A stretch of DNA of 64,000 nucleotides from Dyella halodurans (GCF_026283925.1 NZ_JAPDPF010000003.1:463917-527916); one strand, 5' to 3'. Positions 17,584 to 26,793 are shown, counted from the first letter of the stretch. Translations and numbers: made by a program. Notes: generated by a model not told the origin, from the letters alone.

Positions 17584-17870
17584 GATCGACTCCTAACAAG
17601 TTGGTTGTGGTCGGCGCGTCGCCTGGGTCGCCTCCCTCTCGGTCCGCGCAACTTCACTTGCGATGAAGCAATGTGCCGGCGGACAAATTCGATACTCCGC
17701 AGCCGCCAACTCGCGGACCATCGCACGCAGCGGACGCTGCGTCTGTCCGGAGAAGTCCCGCCCGTGGCTCGAGTAGCGCTACGTTTTGCGCGGCGAGGGA
17801 GCTGGCTTAGCTGTGGGTCTTAGCTGCTATGGGCGTCAGTTATCCACGGAGGCGCCATAGCGCGGAGCCA
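17233..17870. repeat. Segmental duplication, copy A (gene plus 5' flank)
   Basis: The gene and about 285 bp of upstream DNA match 29143-29768. Shared blocks in the non-coding part include ACTTCACTTGCGATGAAGC, CGGACCATCGCACGC and the beginning TAGGAGT-GATC at the ribosome site. Similarity stops at the stop codons on one side and near GGAGGCGCC/GGAAGCGCC on the other. Confidence 0.85.
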
Positions 17871-17918
17871 GCGGGCCCGCTAACTGCCTCTTCCCCTCTT
17901 TAGTGGGCGTGAGCTCGC

Positions 17919-18611
17919 TCAATCGTCCCTGAAGTGAATAGCGGCGTGTGACCCGTCGCAGAAGGGTTTGTTCTTCGACTGCCCGCATCGGCAAAGCGTG
18001 ACGCGATTACGCACCTCGTAGTGGAATCCGTCGGCGGCGATGACGGGAATGCCTCCGCGCAGCCATAGCGGGCCGGCGCACGCCTCCACCGGGTCCTCGA
18101 TCAGGCCGATGGAAACGGGCAAGGCTGTTTCGACCGGCCGCCCTGTTGCCCTGTCCCAAGCCACCAGACGCCCTGACGGGCACGCATTCACCTGGCGAAT
18201 GAAATGGGCGCGCACGTGTGCGTTCTCAGTTTCGGCCACCTGGTTCCAGACCTTTCCGTGGGGGTCGCAAAAGCGGGCGAACGCGCAGAGGCTTTCCGCA
18301 TCGGTAAGCTCATCCACTTGTCCGTTAATGAGCTGCGCTTGGTCGAGGTACGGCCGCCGGTCGGCGGTCTCGGTCCCATCAAAGCCAACTCTCTTGTGCG
18401 AGCCATCGCAGAACGGCTTCGTCTGCGATGCACCGCAACGGCACAACGCATAGCTCGGCGTGTGGTCGATCGGCTGACCTTCCTTCCAGGCCTCCGAGCC
18501 CCCTTCGGCATCGGGGACGACGGTTTGTTTCGCGAGCGGAATGTCGCCAACGACCAGATACGGACCATTTTTGGAAACGGTCACTTGAACGTTCGCTCTC
18601 TCCGATGCCAT
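17919..18611 (-). CDS. Dual CDGSH-type iron-sulfur protein
   Basis: About 230 residues with two CDGSH iron-sulfur motifs: LCRCGASQTKPFCDGSH (residues 56-72) and LCRCGQSKNKPFCDGSH near the C-terminus. Each fits C-x-C-x(7-8)-C-D-G-S-H, which binds a 2Fe-2S cluster through three Cys and one His. Between them lies a domain with further cysteines (ESLCAFARFC, ACPSGRLVAW, EACAGPLW) resembling the divergent 4Fe-4S mono-cluster domain that often accompanies CDGSH. It probably acts in redox or iron-sulfur transfer. GAGGAG 8 bp before ATG 18611 decides the start over the GTG nine bases upstream. Confidence 0.85.
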   Translation of the reverse strand: MASERANVQVTVSKNGPYLVVGDIPLAKQTVVPDAEGGSEAWKEGQPIDHTPSYALCRCGASQTKPFCDGSHKRVGFDGTETADRRPYLDQAQLINGQVDELTDAESLCAFARFCDPHGKVWNQVAETENAHVRAHFIRQVNACPSGRLVAWDRATGRPVETALPVSIGLIEDPVEACAGPLWLRGGIPVIAADGFHYEVRNRVTLCRCGQSKNKPFCDGSHAAIHFRDD

Positions 18612-18782
18612 GCGCTTCACTCCTCTTGCCGTGGAGGTGTCCTGGCGAATAACGATGCCCCCACACCCGGGTTGGCAGCGTGAATTTGGGGTGGCACCGA
18701 ACCGACCAATCGGCGATGAACGGCCGGCAGAACGCCCCTAAACCTGACCCCAAAGCGGAAATCGTCCCTGCCATCTTTCCGC

Positions 18783-18835
18783 TTGACATGCAAGTAATAA
18801 CTTGCCTAATATTTAGGCAAGTTATTACTTGCATG
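18783..18835 (+). promoter_or_regulatory. Promoter with perfect 49-bp palindromic operator of the arsR-like operon
   Basis: TTGACA (18783-18788), 18-bp spacer and TAATAT (18807-18812) form a strong sigma-70 promoter. A perfect inverted repeat spans 18787-18835: two 23-bp arms with a TAT centre. Each arm contains CAAGT-(4 bp)-ACTTG, itself a dyad, so the region offers two ArsR half-site pairs (18791-18804 and 18818-18831) that cover the spacer and the start of the transcript. Occupancy by the ArsR-type repressor encoded just downstream would block transcription. Confidence 0.85.
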
Positions 18836-18844
18836 TAGGCATGA

Positions 18845-19180
18845 ATGGCCGAGCCCATCGACGACACCGACTTACTGTTCAAGGCTCTCGCCGATCCCAG
18901 TCGGCGCAAGCTGCTGGATCTGCTGCACGCCGAAGACGGCCGCACCCTCAACGACTTGTGCGAACACCTGGACATGTCGCGGCAAGGCGTGACGCAGCAC
19001 CTGGACTTGTTGGAAGCGGCGCACCTGGTCGCCACCGTTCGCAGCGGTCGCGAAAAGCTGCACTACCTCAATCCGGTACCACTACAAGCGATCTACGAGC
19101 GCTGGATTGCCAAGTTTGAAAAGCCGCGCCTCAAGGCACTTTCCAAATTGAAACGACGCCTGGAGCAAACCGATGACTAG
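18845..19180 (+). CDS. ArsR/SmtB-family transcriptional repressor
   Basis: A 111-residue winged helix-turn-helix protein. It has LFKALADPSRRKLLDLLH, the recognition region LNDLCEHLDMSRQGVTQHLD, and the wing VATVRSGREKLHYLNPVPL. It lacks the CVC metal-binding motif of arsenic sensors and belongs to the subtype co-encoded with SRPBCC/AHSA1 proteins. It shares an 8-bp overlap with the next gene and lies 10 bp beyond a palindromic promoter it probably controls. Its ligand is unknown. Confidence 0.88.
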   Translation: MAEPIDDTDLLFKALADPSRRKLLDLLHAEDGRTLNDLCEHLDMSRQGVTQHLDLLEAAHLVATVRSGREKLHYLNPVPLQAIYERWIAKFEKPRLKALSKLKRRLEQTDD

Positions 19181-19649
19181 ATCAACGTTTGTCTACGTAA
19201 CCTACATCCGCACCACGCCGGAGAAGCTGTGGACGGCCCTGACCGATGCGGAGTTCATGAAGCAGTACTGGTTCGGCATGCACGGCGAAAGCGAATGGAC
19301 GGCAGGGTCGCCATGGAGTCTGGTGTCGAGCGAAGGTCAGATCTTCGACGCAGGCGCCATCGTCGAGTCCGACCCGCCACGGCGCCTGGTCATTCGCTGG
19401 CAGCACCAGAACAAGCCCGAACTGAAGGCCGAAGGCGACTCGCTATGCACGATGGAAATGGAAGCCAGTGGACCAGCGGTCAAGCTCTCCATCACCCACA
19501 CCATCGAACGCTCGCCCTCGAAGCTGATCGAGGCCGTATCCGGCGGCTGGCCCAAGGTCATCTCCAACCTCAAGTCCCTCCTGGAGACCGGCACCACCGC
19601 CCTGCAGGAGCCCTACCCTGCCGAGAGCGCCCATGCCGTCAACGAGTAG
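19173..19649 (+). CDS. SRPBCC/AHSA1-family protein
   Basis: A 158-residue START-like beta-grasp protein of the activator-of-Hsp90-homologue-1 type: VYVTYIRTTPEKLWTALTDA, then FMKQYWFGM, SGPAVKLSITHTIE and GGWPKVISNLKSLLETG. These proteins form a hydrophobic ligand pocket. Coupled ArsR-SRPBCC pairs are common, but the ligand is generally unknown. The ATG overlaps the end of the arsR-like gene by 8 bp, so the two are translationally coupled. A hairpin terminator follows 15 bp after the stop. Confidence 0.88.
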   Translation: MTRSTFVYVTYIRTTPEKLWTALTDAEFMKQYWFGMHGESEWTAGSPWSLVSSEGQIFDAGAIVESDPPRRLVIRWQHQNKPELKAEGDSLCTMEMEASGPAVKLSITHTIERSPSKLIEAVSGGWPKVISNLKSLLETGTTALQEPYPAESAHAVNE

Positions 19650-19664
19650 CCCTGACCCACGAGG

Positions 19665-19707
19665 GACGGAGGTGGTTATACCCACCTGACTACCTCCGTC
19701 TCTTTTG
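19665..19707 (+). terminator. Terminator of the arsR-AHSA1 operon
   Basis: GACGGAGGT pairs with ACCTCCGTC around an 18-nt inner region that can itself form GGT/ACC pairs, and is followed by TCTTTTGTT. It lies between two convergent genes. Confidence 0.7.
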
Positions 19708-19712
19708 TTCGA

Positions 19713-20561
19713 TCAGCCACCGCCTGAGGTCGAGGACAACTGCGCGTCATCGTCAAGCGATTGCAAGGCGCCATTGGGCACCGCGTCCGGCGCCTCCAGC
19801 GCCAGCTTGGGGCGTTGGAGCCAGGGAATGTTCTCGCGAGGGCCGGGTACATAGAGGGCCCAGCTGCCGTAGTCGGGCACGCTCTCACCGGTCGTCAGGA
19901 AGCTTACCGGCACCCTCACCAGCCACTCTGACCGTGCGGCGCGCTTGCCCTTGGTCGGGACGGTGAATACCCATTGCTGGGCGCTCTTCATGGCCGTATC
20001 GGCCAAATACTTGCGGTAGCGGGCCATGTCCGCCGTTGGAGCAAAGTTGCTGAGATTGACTTGTTCGGTGGCGATGTTCTGAATCTTTCCGTCTTTGCCG
20101 ATGCGCATCAAAAGATAAACCGTGCCCGAGGCATGCTCTTCAAGGGCTTGCTTGGGATACAGGATATGGGGATAGCGCGGCGGCTGGACGGTTTCGCTGT
20201 CGTCATTCACCGCCTCATCAAAATCGGCGCCTGCCACTCGCAACGATGCGTGATCGTTGTCGGTCATCGTGGCAACGACGCGCAGATACATGCGCTCCGT
20301 AGTCAGCGAAGTTGGTGCGACAGCGAACTGAAACTTCCAGGCGGCAGCGCTCTGGCTCACCAGGTTCTTGACCGGCTCCGGAAGCTTTTCCGGATGATCG
20401 AGCTGGAAGTCGTGGACGGAGCCATCCGTATTGAGACGGACCACGCCCGTCACCACCATGCTTGCTTCATGGCGTTGATTCACAAAGTAGCTGTCAGCCG
20501 CCTGCGCGGACAGGGTGAAGAGGCTGATGACGCCAAGACAGCACCACGCTTGAAGATTCAT
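19713..20561 (-). CDS. Exported TonB-C-terminal-domain-like protein
   Basis: A 282-residue protein with signal peptide MNLQAWCCLGVISLFTLSAQA. The central segment PPRYPHILYPKQALEEHASG, then TVYLLMRIGKDGKIQNIATE, is the strand-helix-strand core of TonB C-terminal domains. There is no N-terminal membrane anchor with Pro-rich linker, so it is not a canonical energy transducer; more likely it is a periplasmic protein that uses the TonB fold. The N-terminal 120 residues are unassigned. GGGGGG lies before the ATG. Confidence 0.68.
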   Translation of the reverse strand: MNLQAWCCLGVISLFTLSAQAADSYFVNQRHEASMVVTGVVRLNTDGSVHDFQLDHPEKLPEPVKNLVSQSAAAWKFQFAVAPTSLTTERMYLRVVATMTDNDHASLRVAGADFDEAVNDDSETVQPPRYPHILYPKQALEEHASGTVYLLMRIGKDGKIQNIATEQVNLSNFAPTADMARYRKYLADTAMKSAQQWVFTVPTKGKRAARSEWLVRVPVSFLTTGESVPDYGSWALYVPGPRENIPWLQRPKLALEAPDAVPNGALQSLDDDAQLSSTSGGG

Positions 20562-20840
20562 GTGCCCCCCAGTGGTTGAGGGGACTATCGATACCGATAG
20601 CCCAAGGTCGAAACGCGCGCTACCCCATGTCCCCAGGACTCTCTCCGCAAGGGCGAGGCCTCCAATTAGCCTAGAGCAAAACCGGGGTCCAAAGCCAAAT
20701 CGTTCGAGGTAGATTGGCGGGCTTAACGACCCGCGCGCCCTTTGCCTGGCGGTTACCCCTACCTAACTAACCCCCCTCCCCTTTGTTTCATGTTTGCGGA
20801 CGTAAACTAGGTCGGCAGGACACCGGACCAGGAGATACGT

Positions 20841-21191
20841 ATGCGCTATCGCCTTGCCGCTGCGACCTTGGCCATCGCGGCGATCTTCAGCATCAGCCCC
20901 AGTGCGAACGCCCAAATGGGAGCCGGCCGACGCGTGCGCGTAGACAACTACCGCGTGGAACGCGATGTCCGTCCAGACAGAACTCGCGTCGTCGGAAGGG
21001 CCGTGAACGTCAGTGGCCGCCGACTGCGTGATGTGCGTGTCCGGTTCCGTGTCTTCGATTCCCGTGGCCGGCAGATCGGCTGGGCGTCGGACGGCATCGC
21101 GGATATGCGGGCCGGACAGAGTTGGCGCTTCCGTGCAGCGGCGGGAGGCAACGTCAGTCGCGCCAGGCTGGCGAGTGCCGACGGCAGGTAA
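20841..21191 (+). CDS. Small exported FxLYD-like protein
   Basis: A 116-residue protein with signal peptide MRYRLAAATLAIAAIFSISPSANA. The mature part is strongly basic (many Arg) and reads VVGRAVNVSGRRLRDVRVRF, then RVFDSRGRQIGWASDGIADM and RAGQSWRF. This is the immunoglobulin-like pattern of FxLYD/DUF3426-type domains. AGGAG stands 6 bp before the ATG. Probably periplasmic; function unknown. Confidence 0.68.
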   Translation: MRYRLAAATLAIAAIFSISPSANAQMGAGRRVRVDNYRVERDVRPDRTRVVGRAVNVSGRRLRDVRVRFRVFDSRGRQIGWASDGIADMRAGQSWRFRAAAGGNVSRARLASADGR

Positions 21192-21291
21192 CGAACATCG
21201 AAGACTCGCCTTCAAGACGGACCGAGGTTGTCATCTCCCCCCCTGCACCTTCGTTCACAACCCGACACCTTCCTTTCGATTGGCGCCCACC

Positions 21292-21714
21292 ATGCCCACA
21301 TTCCAACCTCGGAAAATCGAAAGCCGCGCCGATTGGCTAGACCCGGACGGCATCAAGATCTACACGATCTCCGCTGCGAATCAGCCGGTGGATACACGGG
21401 CATACATGTCCCGCTTAAATGTACTCAAGGGCGAGAAGCGGGTCGCCTGGCGCATCACCCCGGCCTTCGTGATCTGCCATGACGGTGCCAGCGCCAGATA
21501 CCTGATCCTCGCGTGGTGGGGCAACGACAACGAACTGTTTGTGTCTGTTTCCGCCGAGACGGCTGCGGGCTGGGTTGAGGACCCGTCCCGCTACGCTGTC
21601 TGCCTGTGGGATCTGGAAGTCATATGGCACGAACGCAACGTCTTCGTGGAGACGATGTACTGTCCAACGCCAAAGCTGGATGCGTATAGGGAAAGGCGAA
21701 TCACCAGCGACTGA
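21292..21714 (+). CDS. Unknown cytoplasmic protein; 3' end duplicated elsewhere
   Basis: A 140-residue soluble protein starting MPTFQPRKIESRADWLDPDG. The centre is rich in Trp and Tyr (YLILAWWGNDNELFVSV, then YAVCLWDLEVIWHERNVF). It ends TMYCPTPKLDAYRERRITSD. No signal peptide, membrane helix or recognised motif is visible. The last 20 codons and the following few bases recur at 26878-26952, beyond the autotransporter gene. Confidence 0.6.
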   Translation: MPTFQPRKIESRADWLDPDGIKIYTISAANQPVDTRAYMSRLNVLKGEKRVAWRITPAFVICHDGASARYLILAWWGNDNELFVSVSAETAAGWVEDPSRYAVCLWDLEVIWHERNVFVETMYCPTPKLDAYRERRITSD

Positions 21715-21727
21715 CGCTTCGGCGGAA
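21653..21727 (+). repeat. Direct repeat flanking the autotransporter gene, copy 1
   Basis: Starts CGATGTACTGTCCAACGCC and covers the 3' end of the gene at 21292. The second copy at 26878-26952 differs at only a few scattered positions. Confidence 0.9.
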
Positions 21728-22266
21728 AGCGTTCTCTAAAACGATGTCGGCGCGACTTGATGAAGTCGGCCTGATCAGCAAGGCGAGCTGGTAGCCCTTG
21801 CTGCGGATCGACCATGATTCGCCGCGAAAACCGTCGCACTCGTGAAGCCTTCTGGGGATGCCCAAGCTATCCGCGCTGCAGGGGGACGCGCATCATCCCG
21901 CACCCCTGATGGAGTAGGTCGCGACCATGACCATTCCATAGAGTGCGCAGTGTTGACCCAGTGCGTCACCTATAGGTGACCTTGTGGACCTGCAGAGCAG
22001 TCTTCAACGGGACGGCAGGCCCATCGCAAAGCGCGCATGACGTGCGTGTCGTCGCCGCACATGCCGGCGAGCCCGCTCCGACCGGCACATCGAAGGCGCC
22101 CGATGTCGCCATCGCCACCTCGCTTTTTGCAGGCACGCCGCGCCGAGCGGCCGTGAGTCGAAGGGCGTTCCCTTTTTCTGTGCGCCAGCTCTCCTATGGC
22201 ACGCAATTTGCTGAACGTCACCCTCGCGACAGCTTCGCTGTCGCCAACACTCACTCAGGAGCTTCA
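21728..22266. other. Region upstream of the autotransporter gene
   Basis: The autotransporter frame is open back to 21976, but its codons before 22267 have no domain or signal character and the ESPR start lies at 22267. I see no other gene, repeat or strong hairpin. The autotransporter promoter should lie here but could not be placed. Confidence 0.5.
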
Positions 22267-25200
22267 GTGAATCGTACGTATCGCCTCGTCTGGAATAAGT
22301 CCCTCCGTCGCGTCCAAGTCGCATCCGAGCACGCAAAGGCAAGCCACGGCGCCGTGGCGACCGGTGCGATGGGCACGGCTACGCCGGCGCTCGCATCGCG
22401 CGCTCCCCTCGCACTGGCGGTTGCGTTGCTGTTGGGTGCGTCGTTCGCGCCTTCCGCTCGGGCGCAGTCGTTCCCAGTGGCGGCAGGCGGTGTTGGAGGC
22501 CAAGGGGCCACGGCAGGTGCGCTGGTTGGCGGTGCTGGTGGTACGGGCGCCGACAACTACCAGACCGAGGCGACCAGCGGCACAAGTGGATCGACCGGCG
22601 CGGCCGGTGGAGCCGCGGGCAGTGACGGCAATTTCTCTGGCCACTATGACGGCTTCGATGGCGGCGCGGCCGCGACGGTTTCCGCCGATGGCGTGGCCGG
22701 CGGTGGCGGCGGTGGCGGTGGCACAGGAATGAGCTACGGCAGCATTGGATCCGGAGGGTTCTATACGCTAGCCGGCCAGCAAGCAGGCAACGGCGGCAAC
22801 GGTGGCGCGGGCGCCATGGTCGCCGCGGGATATATGAGTGTTGCTGGCGGCGGCGGCGGCGGTGGCGCAGGCGGTTACGCCGATGACATCGAAGGGTTCG
22901 ATGCAATCAATCTGACTGGCTTCTCCTACGGCGGCAGGGGTGGCAATGGCGGCAATGGCGGCAATGGCAGTGCCGGTACGGGCGCCCAGGGCGGCCAAGG
23001 TGGTCAGGGTGGCTTCGGCGTGATGACGACCGTCGCGCTGAACACGATTCTCAATGGGGCCGGTATTTCCGGTGGCAATGGCGGCAACGGCGGCAACGGC
23101 GGCGACTCACTGGTGCAGGGCGCCGACGGCGCGGCCGGTGCCGACGGCGGGATCGGCTTGATCGCAGTGGGTGCTACGTCGGCTGGCCACATTCCGACGT
23201 TGTCGGTCTCCAACGCCGGCGTGGTTACCGGTGGCGCGGGCGGCAACGGCGGCGCAGGCGGCGCTTTTACCCCGAATCCCACCACGGGCAACGGTGGCAG
23301 CGGTGGCGTAGGTGGTCAAGGCGCTGCGGGTGCCACCCTCTCCTACGCTGGGCTCAACAACACCAACACGGTCACTGGCGGTAACGGTGGCAACGGCGGC
23401 GCTGCGGCGGCCGGCGGTAACGGCGGTGCCGGTGGCCAGGCCGGCAATGGTCTGGAGATGGGCCTCGGAACCACCCTGAGCAATTCCGGTTGGATCAATG
23501 GCGGTACGGGCGGCGTCGGTGGCAATGCTGTTGTCGACCTCAGCTCGCCGTGGCTCGGCGGCAACGGCGGCCAGGGTGGCGTCGGCATTTTGGCGTCTGG
23601 CGGCGGCGCCATCACGAACCTGGGCCAGATCCGCGGCGGTGACGGTGGCATTGGCGGCATGAATGCCACGCGCGGTCTGGCCACCGGCGACCAGGGCGGC
23701 GCGGCGATCGTCGCCATGGGCGGTGAGCAGATCTACAACGCGGGCTGGATCCAGGGCGGCACCAACCAGGACGGCCAGGCGTCGCACGCGGCCGCCGTAA
23801 TGTTCCACAACGGCGGCAACACGCTGCAGCTTTGGAATGGCTCGACCGTCATCGGTAACGTGGTGAGCGACGGTGCCGGCGACACGCTCTCGCTGGGCAT
23901 TGGATTGAACGCGCAAGGTCAGAGCAGCGGCAACGGCGTGTTCGACGCGTCGAAGATCGGCACGCAGTACACCGGCTTCAGCGCGTACAACCTTCAGGGC
24001 GCCGTGACCTGGACCCTGACGGGGACGACGACGGTGGTGACGCCGTGGACGGTCACGACGGGCGTTTTGTCCATCGCAGACAACGGTAGCCTCGGTGATG
24101 ACGCCGGCACGCTGACCCTTGACGGTGGCACGCTGCAGACGACGGCCAACGTGACCATGGGCCGCAACGTGCAGATCACCGCCAACGGCGGCAACGTCGA
24201 CACCGAAAACAACAGCGCGCTGGCAATCAACGGCGACGTCTCCGGTGGCATGCTGGTCAAGAATGGCAACGGCGTGCTGACCTTGGGCGGCGCCAACACG
24301 TTCCAGGGACTGGTGATCACCGCCGGATCGGTCTCCGCCGCAACGGCTGCCGCGCTGGGCGATGACACCTACACCCTTGAAATCGACGGTGGCACGCTGA
24401 CCACCACCGGCAACATGCTTCTCCACCGGGACATCCTGCTGGGTGCAACGGGCGGCACCATCAACAACGATGCCTTCGGGCTTACGCTGGCCGGCCATAT
24501 CTCCGGCGGCGCGCTCATCAAGACCGGCGGCGCGATGCTGGCCCTGACCGGCAACAACAGCCAGAGCAGCACCTCCGTCAACGGCGGCACCCTGGCGGTG
24601 TCCAGTGACAGCGCGCTCGGTGCAAGTGGCGGCACCTTGGGCATCGACGGCGGCGTGTTCGAATTCGACGCAGGCTTTGATATCGCACGTCCGGTAGTGC
24701 TGGGCAGTGGCGGTGCGACGGTCACCACCGCGGGTCAGAACGCGTCGATATCGGGTGCGATCAGCGGCACGGGCAGTTTCTTCAAAACCGGCATGGGTAC
24801 GCTTTCGCTCTCCGGCGCCAATACCTTCGCGGGTGCGACGACCGTCGACATGGGCACACTGGCGCTGCTGACGCCGACCAGCCTGGCCAGCTCCAGCGGT
24901 GTCACGGTCAATCGGGCCACGCTCGACGTGTCCAACACCGGTGGCAATGTCATCCTGCAGAGCCTCGGTGGCAGCGGCTCGGTCGTTCTTGGCGCAAACA
25001 GCCTCACCCTCATCAATGCGCATGACACGTTCTCCGGCAACATCAGCGGTGCGGGTGGTCTGACGCTCAACGGTGGCACGGAAATCCTGACCGGCCAGAA
25101 CACCTACACGGGCGCGACCGTGGTCAACGCCGGCGAGTTGGTGGTGACGTCGTCGGCGACGCTGGCTTCGAACGCGATCCAGAACAACGGCACCGTGAAC

Positions 25201-26769
25201 TTCAACCAGACCGACACCATCACGCACGACACGGCGATCGTCGGCTCGGGCGGCATTCACCAGACTGGCGCGGGCACCACCATCCTCAATGGACAGAACA
25301 CCGCGACAGGCTTGGCCAAGGTCTCTAACGGCACCGTTGAGATCGGTGACGAGAACCACGCGGACGCGACGTGGGCCGGCGATGCGCAAGTGGATGGCAG
25401 CGGCGTCCTGCGTGGACACGGCACCATTCTTGGCGGATTGATCAACGACTCGATCGTTCGCCCGGGTGGCTCCATCGGCGTGTTGACCGTCAACGGCGAC
25501 TACACCCAGACGGCGAACGGTACGCTCGCCATCGATGTCACGCCGAGCGCTGCCTCGGAGCTCGTCGTCAACGGTAACGCGTCCCTCGCGGGCAACTTGT
25601 CCCTGATCTACGCGCCGGGTACGTACACCGCCACCACCTTCAAGGTGCTGGAAGCGCACAACGTGACCGGCACGTTCGGGGCCACGAGCTCCAGCGGCAG
25701 CGTTCCGACTGACCTGACGCCTACCGTCTCCTACTCCGCGACGGATGTGTCTGTATCGTTGGCGACCGCTCAAGCGCCAACCAACCCGACGAACCCGGGT
25801 AATCCGACCACTCCGACGGCTCCGACCCAGCCCACCGCGCCCGTGATCGTGGCTCCGCAGGGTGGCGCACTCTTTGCGAACGCGCAGCGGCTGGCTGTCC
25901 GTGATGGACAGGGCGACATGAGCGATGTGCTCAATGCCTCCGGCCGCGGCGGCCATGGCGTGTGGGCCGTGGTGACTGGCGGCAATACGTCGCTTCCAGG
26001 CGCCAACCGCATGGACTCGACCGGCTTCGGCATCAACGCCGGATTCGATGTCGCGGCCGGCGACGTGGCCAGCGTCGGTGTGGAAGGTGGCGTTCAGCGC
26101 ACCAACGCCACGGACGCGATGGGTGGCAAGGCGCGTGTCGACGGTCTCCATGCAGGCGTGTATGGCTTCGCGAATGTGGGTCCGGTGGTGTTGTCCGGCC
26201 TGGCCGATGCCTGGAACGGCCATTACGACTTCACGCGACAGACGGGTGTGGGTGGTGCGGTAGCCCGTCCGGACGGACAGGCCTACAACGCCGCGCTTCA
26301 GGCCGCGTGGCCCATCCATGCCGGCGGCGCGCAGATCACGCCGAAAGTTGGCGTCATGTACCAGAACCAGCGCATGGATGGCTTCAGCGAGACCGTCGTC
26401 AGCAGCAGCCAGCTCGCTTCGGCTTACGGCGTATCCAGCGCGGACAGCCGCGAGAACCAGCTCAATGCGTTTGCTGGTCTGTCGTTCGTGCGTGCCTTCA
26501 AGGCGGGTGGGATCGACTATGTGCCGTCGATCGATGTGGGCTATCAGTACGCCATGCGCAGTACGGCATCGAGCATCACCGTTGCGACGGGTGACGGCAC
26601 CGTGTTCCCGCTTGCCGCCAACGAACTTGGCCGCGGACTAACCACGGTGGGCGCAAGCATCACCGCGAAGGAAGGCGCCACGTGGGATGTGTCGCTCGGC
26701 TACCAGGGCGCGTTTGCAAGCGGCATGCACGACAACGCGTTCTCGGTGGGCTTCACGAAGCACTTCTGA
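22267..26769 (+). CDS. ESPR-type autotransporter with Gly-rich and PATR passenger
   Basis: About 1,500 residues. It starts at GTG 22267 behind AGGAG, because the next residues are a complete extended signal peptide region (NRTYRLVWNKSLRRVQV), followed by a hydrophobic core and cleavage after SARA near residue 66. Residues about 70-590 are extremely Gly/Asn-rich (GGNGGNGG runs), resembling PE_PGRS-like sequence. About 600-1165 carries autotransporter-associated beta-strand repeats (GGTL-type and TGANTY-type motifs). A Pro/Thr/Asn linker (near 1170-1197) leads to a C-terminal beta-barrel (about 1200-1500) ending in KHF, the Phe expected for Bam recognition. It probably exports its passenger to the cell surface as an adhesin. 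A terminator follows. Confidence 0.92.
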   Translation: MNRTYRLVWNKSLRRVQVASEHAKASHGAVATGAMGTATPALASRAPLALAVALLLGASFAPSARAQSFPVAAGGVGGQGATAGALVGGAGGTGADNYQTEATSGTSGSTGAAGGAAGSDGNFSGHYDGFDGGAAATVSADGVAGGGGGGGGTGMSYGSIGSGGFYTLAGQQAGNGGNGGAGAMVAAGYMSVAGGGGGGGAGGYADDIEGFDAINLTGFSYGGRGGNGGNGGNGSAGTGAQGGQGGQGGFGVMTTVALNTILNGAGISGGNGGNGGNGGDSLVQGADGAAGADGGIGLIAVGATSAGHIPTLSVSNAGVVTGGAGGNGGAGGAFTPNPTTGNGGSGGVGGQGAAGATLSYAGLNNTNTVTGGNGGNGGAAAAGGNGGAGGQAGNGLEMGLGTTLSNSGWINGGTGGVGGNAVVDLSSPWLGGNGGQGGVGILASGGGAITNLGQIRGGDGGIGGMNATRGLATGDQGGAAIVAMGGEQIYNAGWIQGGTNQDGQASHAAAVMFHNGGNTLQLWNGSTVIGNVVSDGAGDTLSLGIGLNAQGQSSGNGVFDASKIGTQYTGFSAYNLQGAVTWTLTGTTTVVTPWTVTTGVLSIADNGSLGDDAGTLTLDGGTLQTTANVTMGRNVQITANGGNVDTENNSALAINGDVSGGMLVKNGNGVLTLGGANTFQGLVITAGSVSAATAAALGDDTYTLEIDGGTLTTTGNMLLHRDILLGATGGTINNDAFGLTLAGHISGGALIKTGGAMLALTGNNSQSSTSVNGGTLAVSSDSALGASGGTLGIDGGVFEFDAGFDIARPVVLGSGGATVTTAGQNASISGAISGTGSFFKTGMGTLSLSGANTFAGATTVDMGTLALLTPTSLASSSGVTVNRATLDVSNTGGNVILQSLGGSGSVVLGANSLTLINAHDTFSGNISGAGGLTLNGGTEILTGQNTYTGATVVNAGELVVTSSATLASNAIQNNGTVNFNQTDTITHDTAIVGSGGIHQTGAGTTILNGQNTATGLAKVSNGTVEIGDENHADATWAGDAQVDGSGVLRGHGTILGGLINDSIVRPGGSIGVLTVNGDYTQTANGTLAIDVTPSAASELVVNGNASLAGNLSLIYAPGTYTATTFKVLEAHNVTGTFGATSSSGSVPTDLTPTVSYSATDVSVSLATAQAPTNPTNPGNPTTPTAPTQPTAPVIVAPQGGALFANAQRLAVRDGQGDMSDVLNASGRGGHGVWAVVTGGNTSLPGANRMDSTGFGINAGFDVAAGDVASVGVEGGVQRTNATDAMGGKARVDGLHAGVYGFANVGPVVLSGLADAWNGHYDFTRQTGVGGAVARPDGQAYNAALQAAWPIHAGGAQITPKVGVMYQNQRMDGFSETVVSSSQLASAYGVSSADSRENQLNAFAGLSFVRAFKAGGIDYVPSIDVGYQYAMRSTASSITVATGDGTVFPLAANELGRGLTTVGASITAKEGATWDVSLGYQGAFASGMHDNAFSVGFTKHF

Positions 26770-26793
26770 CCTACTCGGGCAGGTAACAAAGCG

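Noticed and set aside
22780..23760. CRISPR-like periodicity
   Set aside because: The repeated GGCGGCAACGGC-type words are codons of a Gly/Asn-rich protein, with no unique spacers of constant length.
23107..26319. Long minus-strand frame of over 1,000 codons opposite the autotransporter gene
   Set aside because: It is a mirror of the GC-rich, Gly/Asn-repetitive coding strand; its translation is Arg/Ala/Val-rich without domains, and the plus-strand protein is complete with signal, passenger and barrel.
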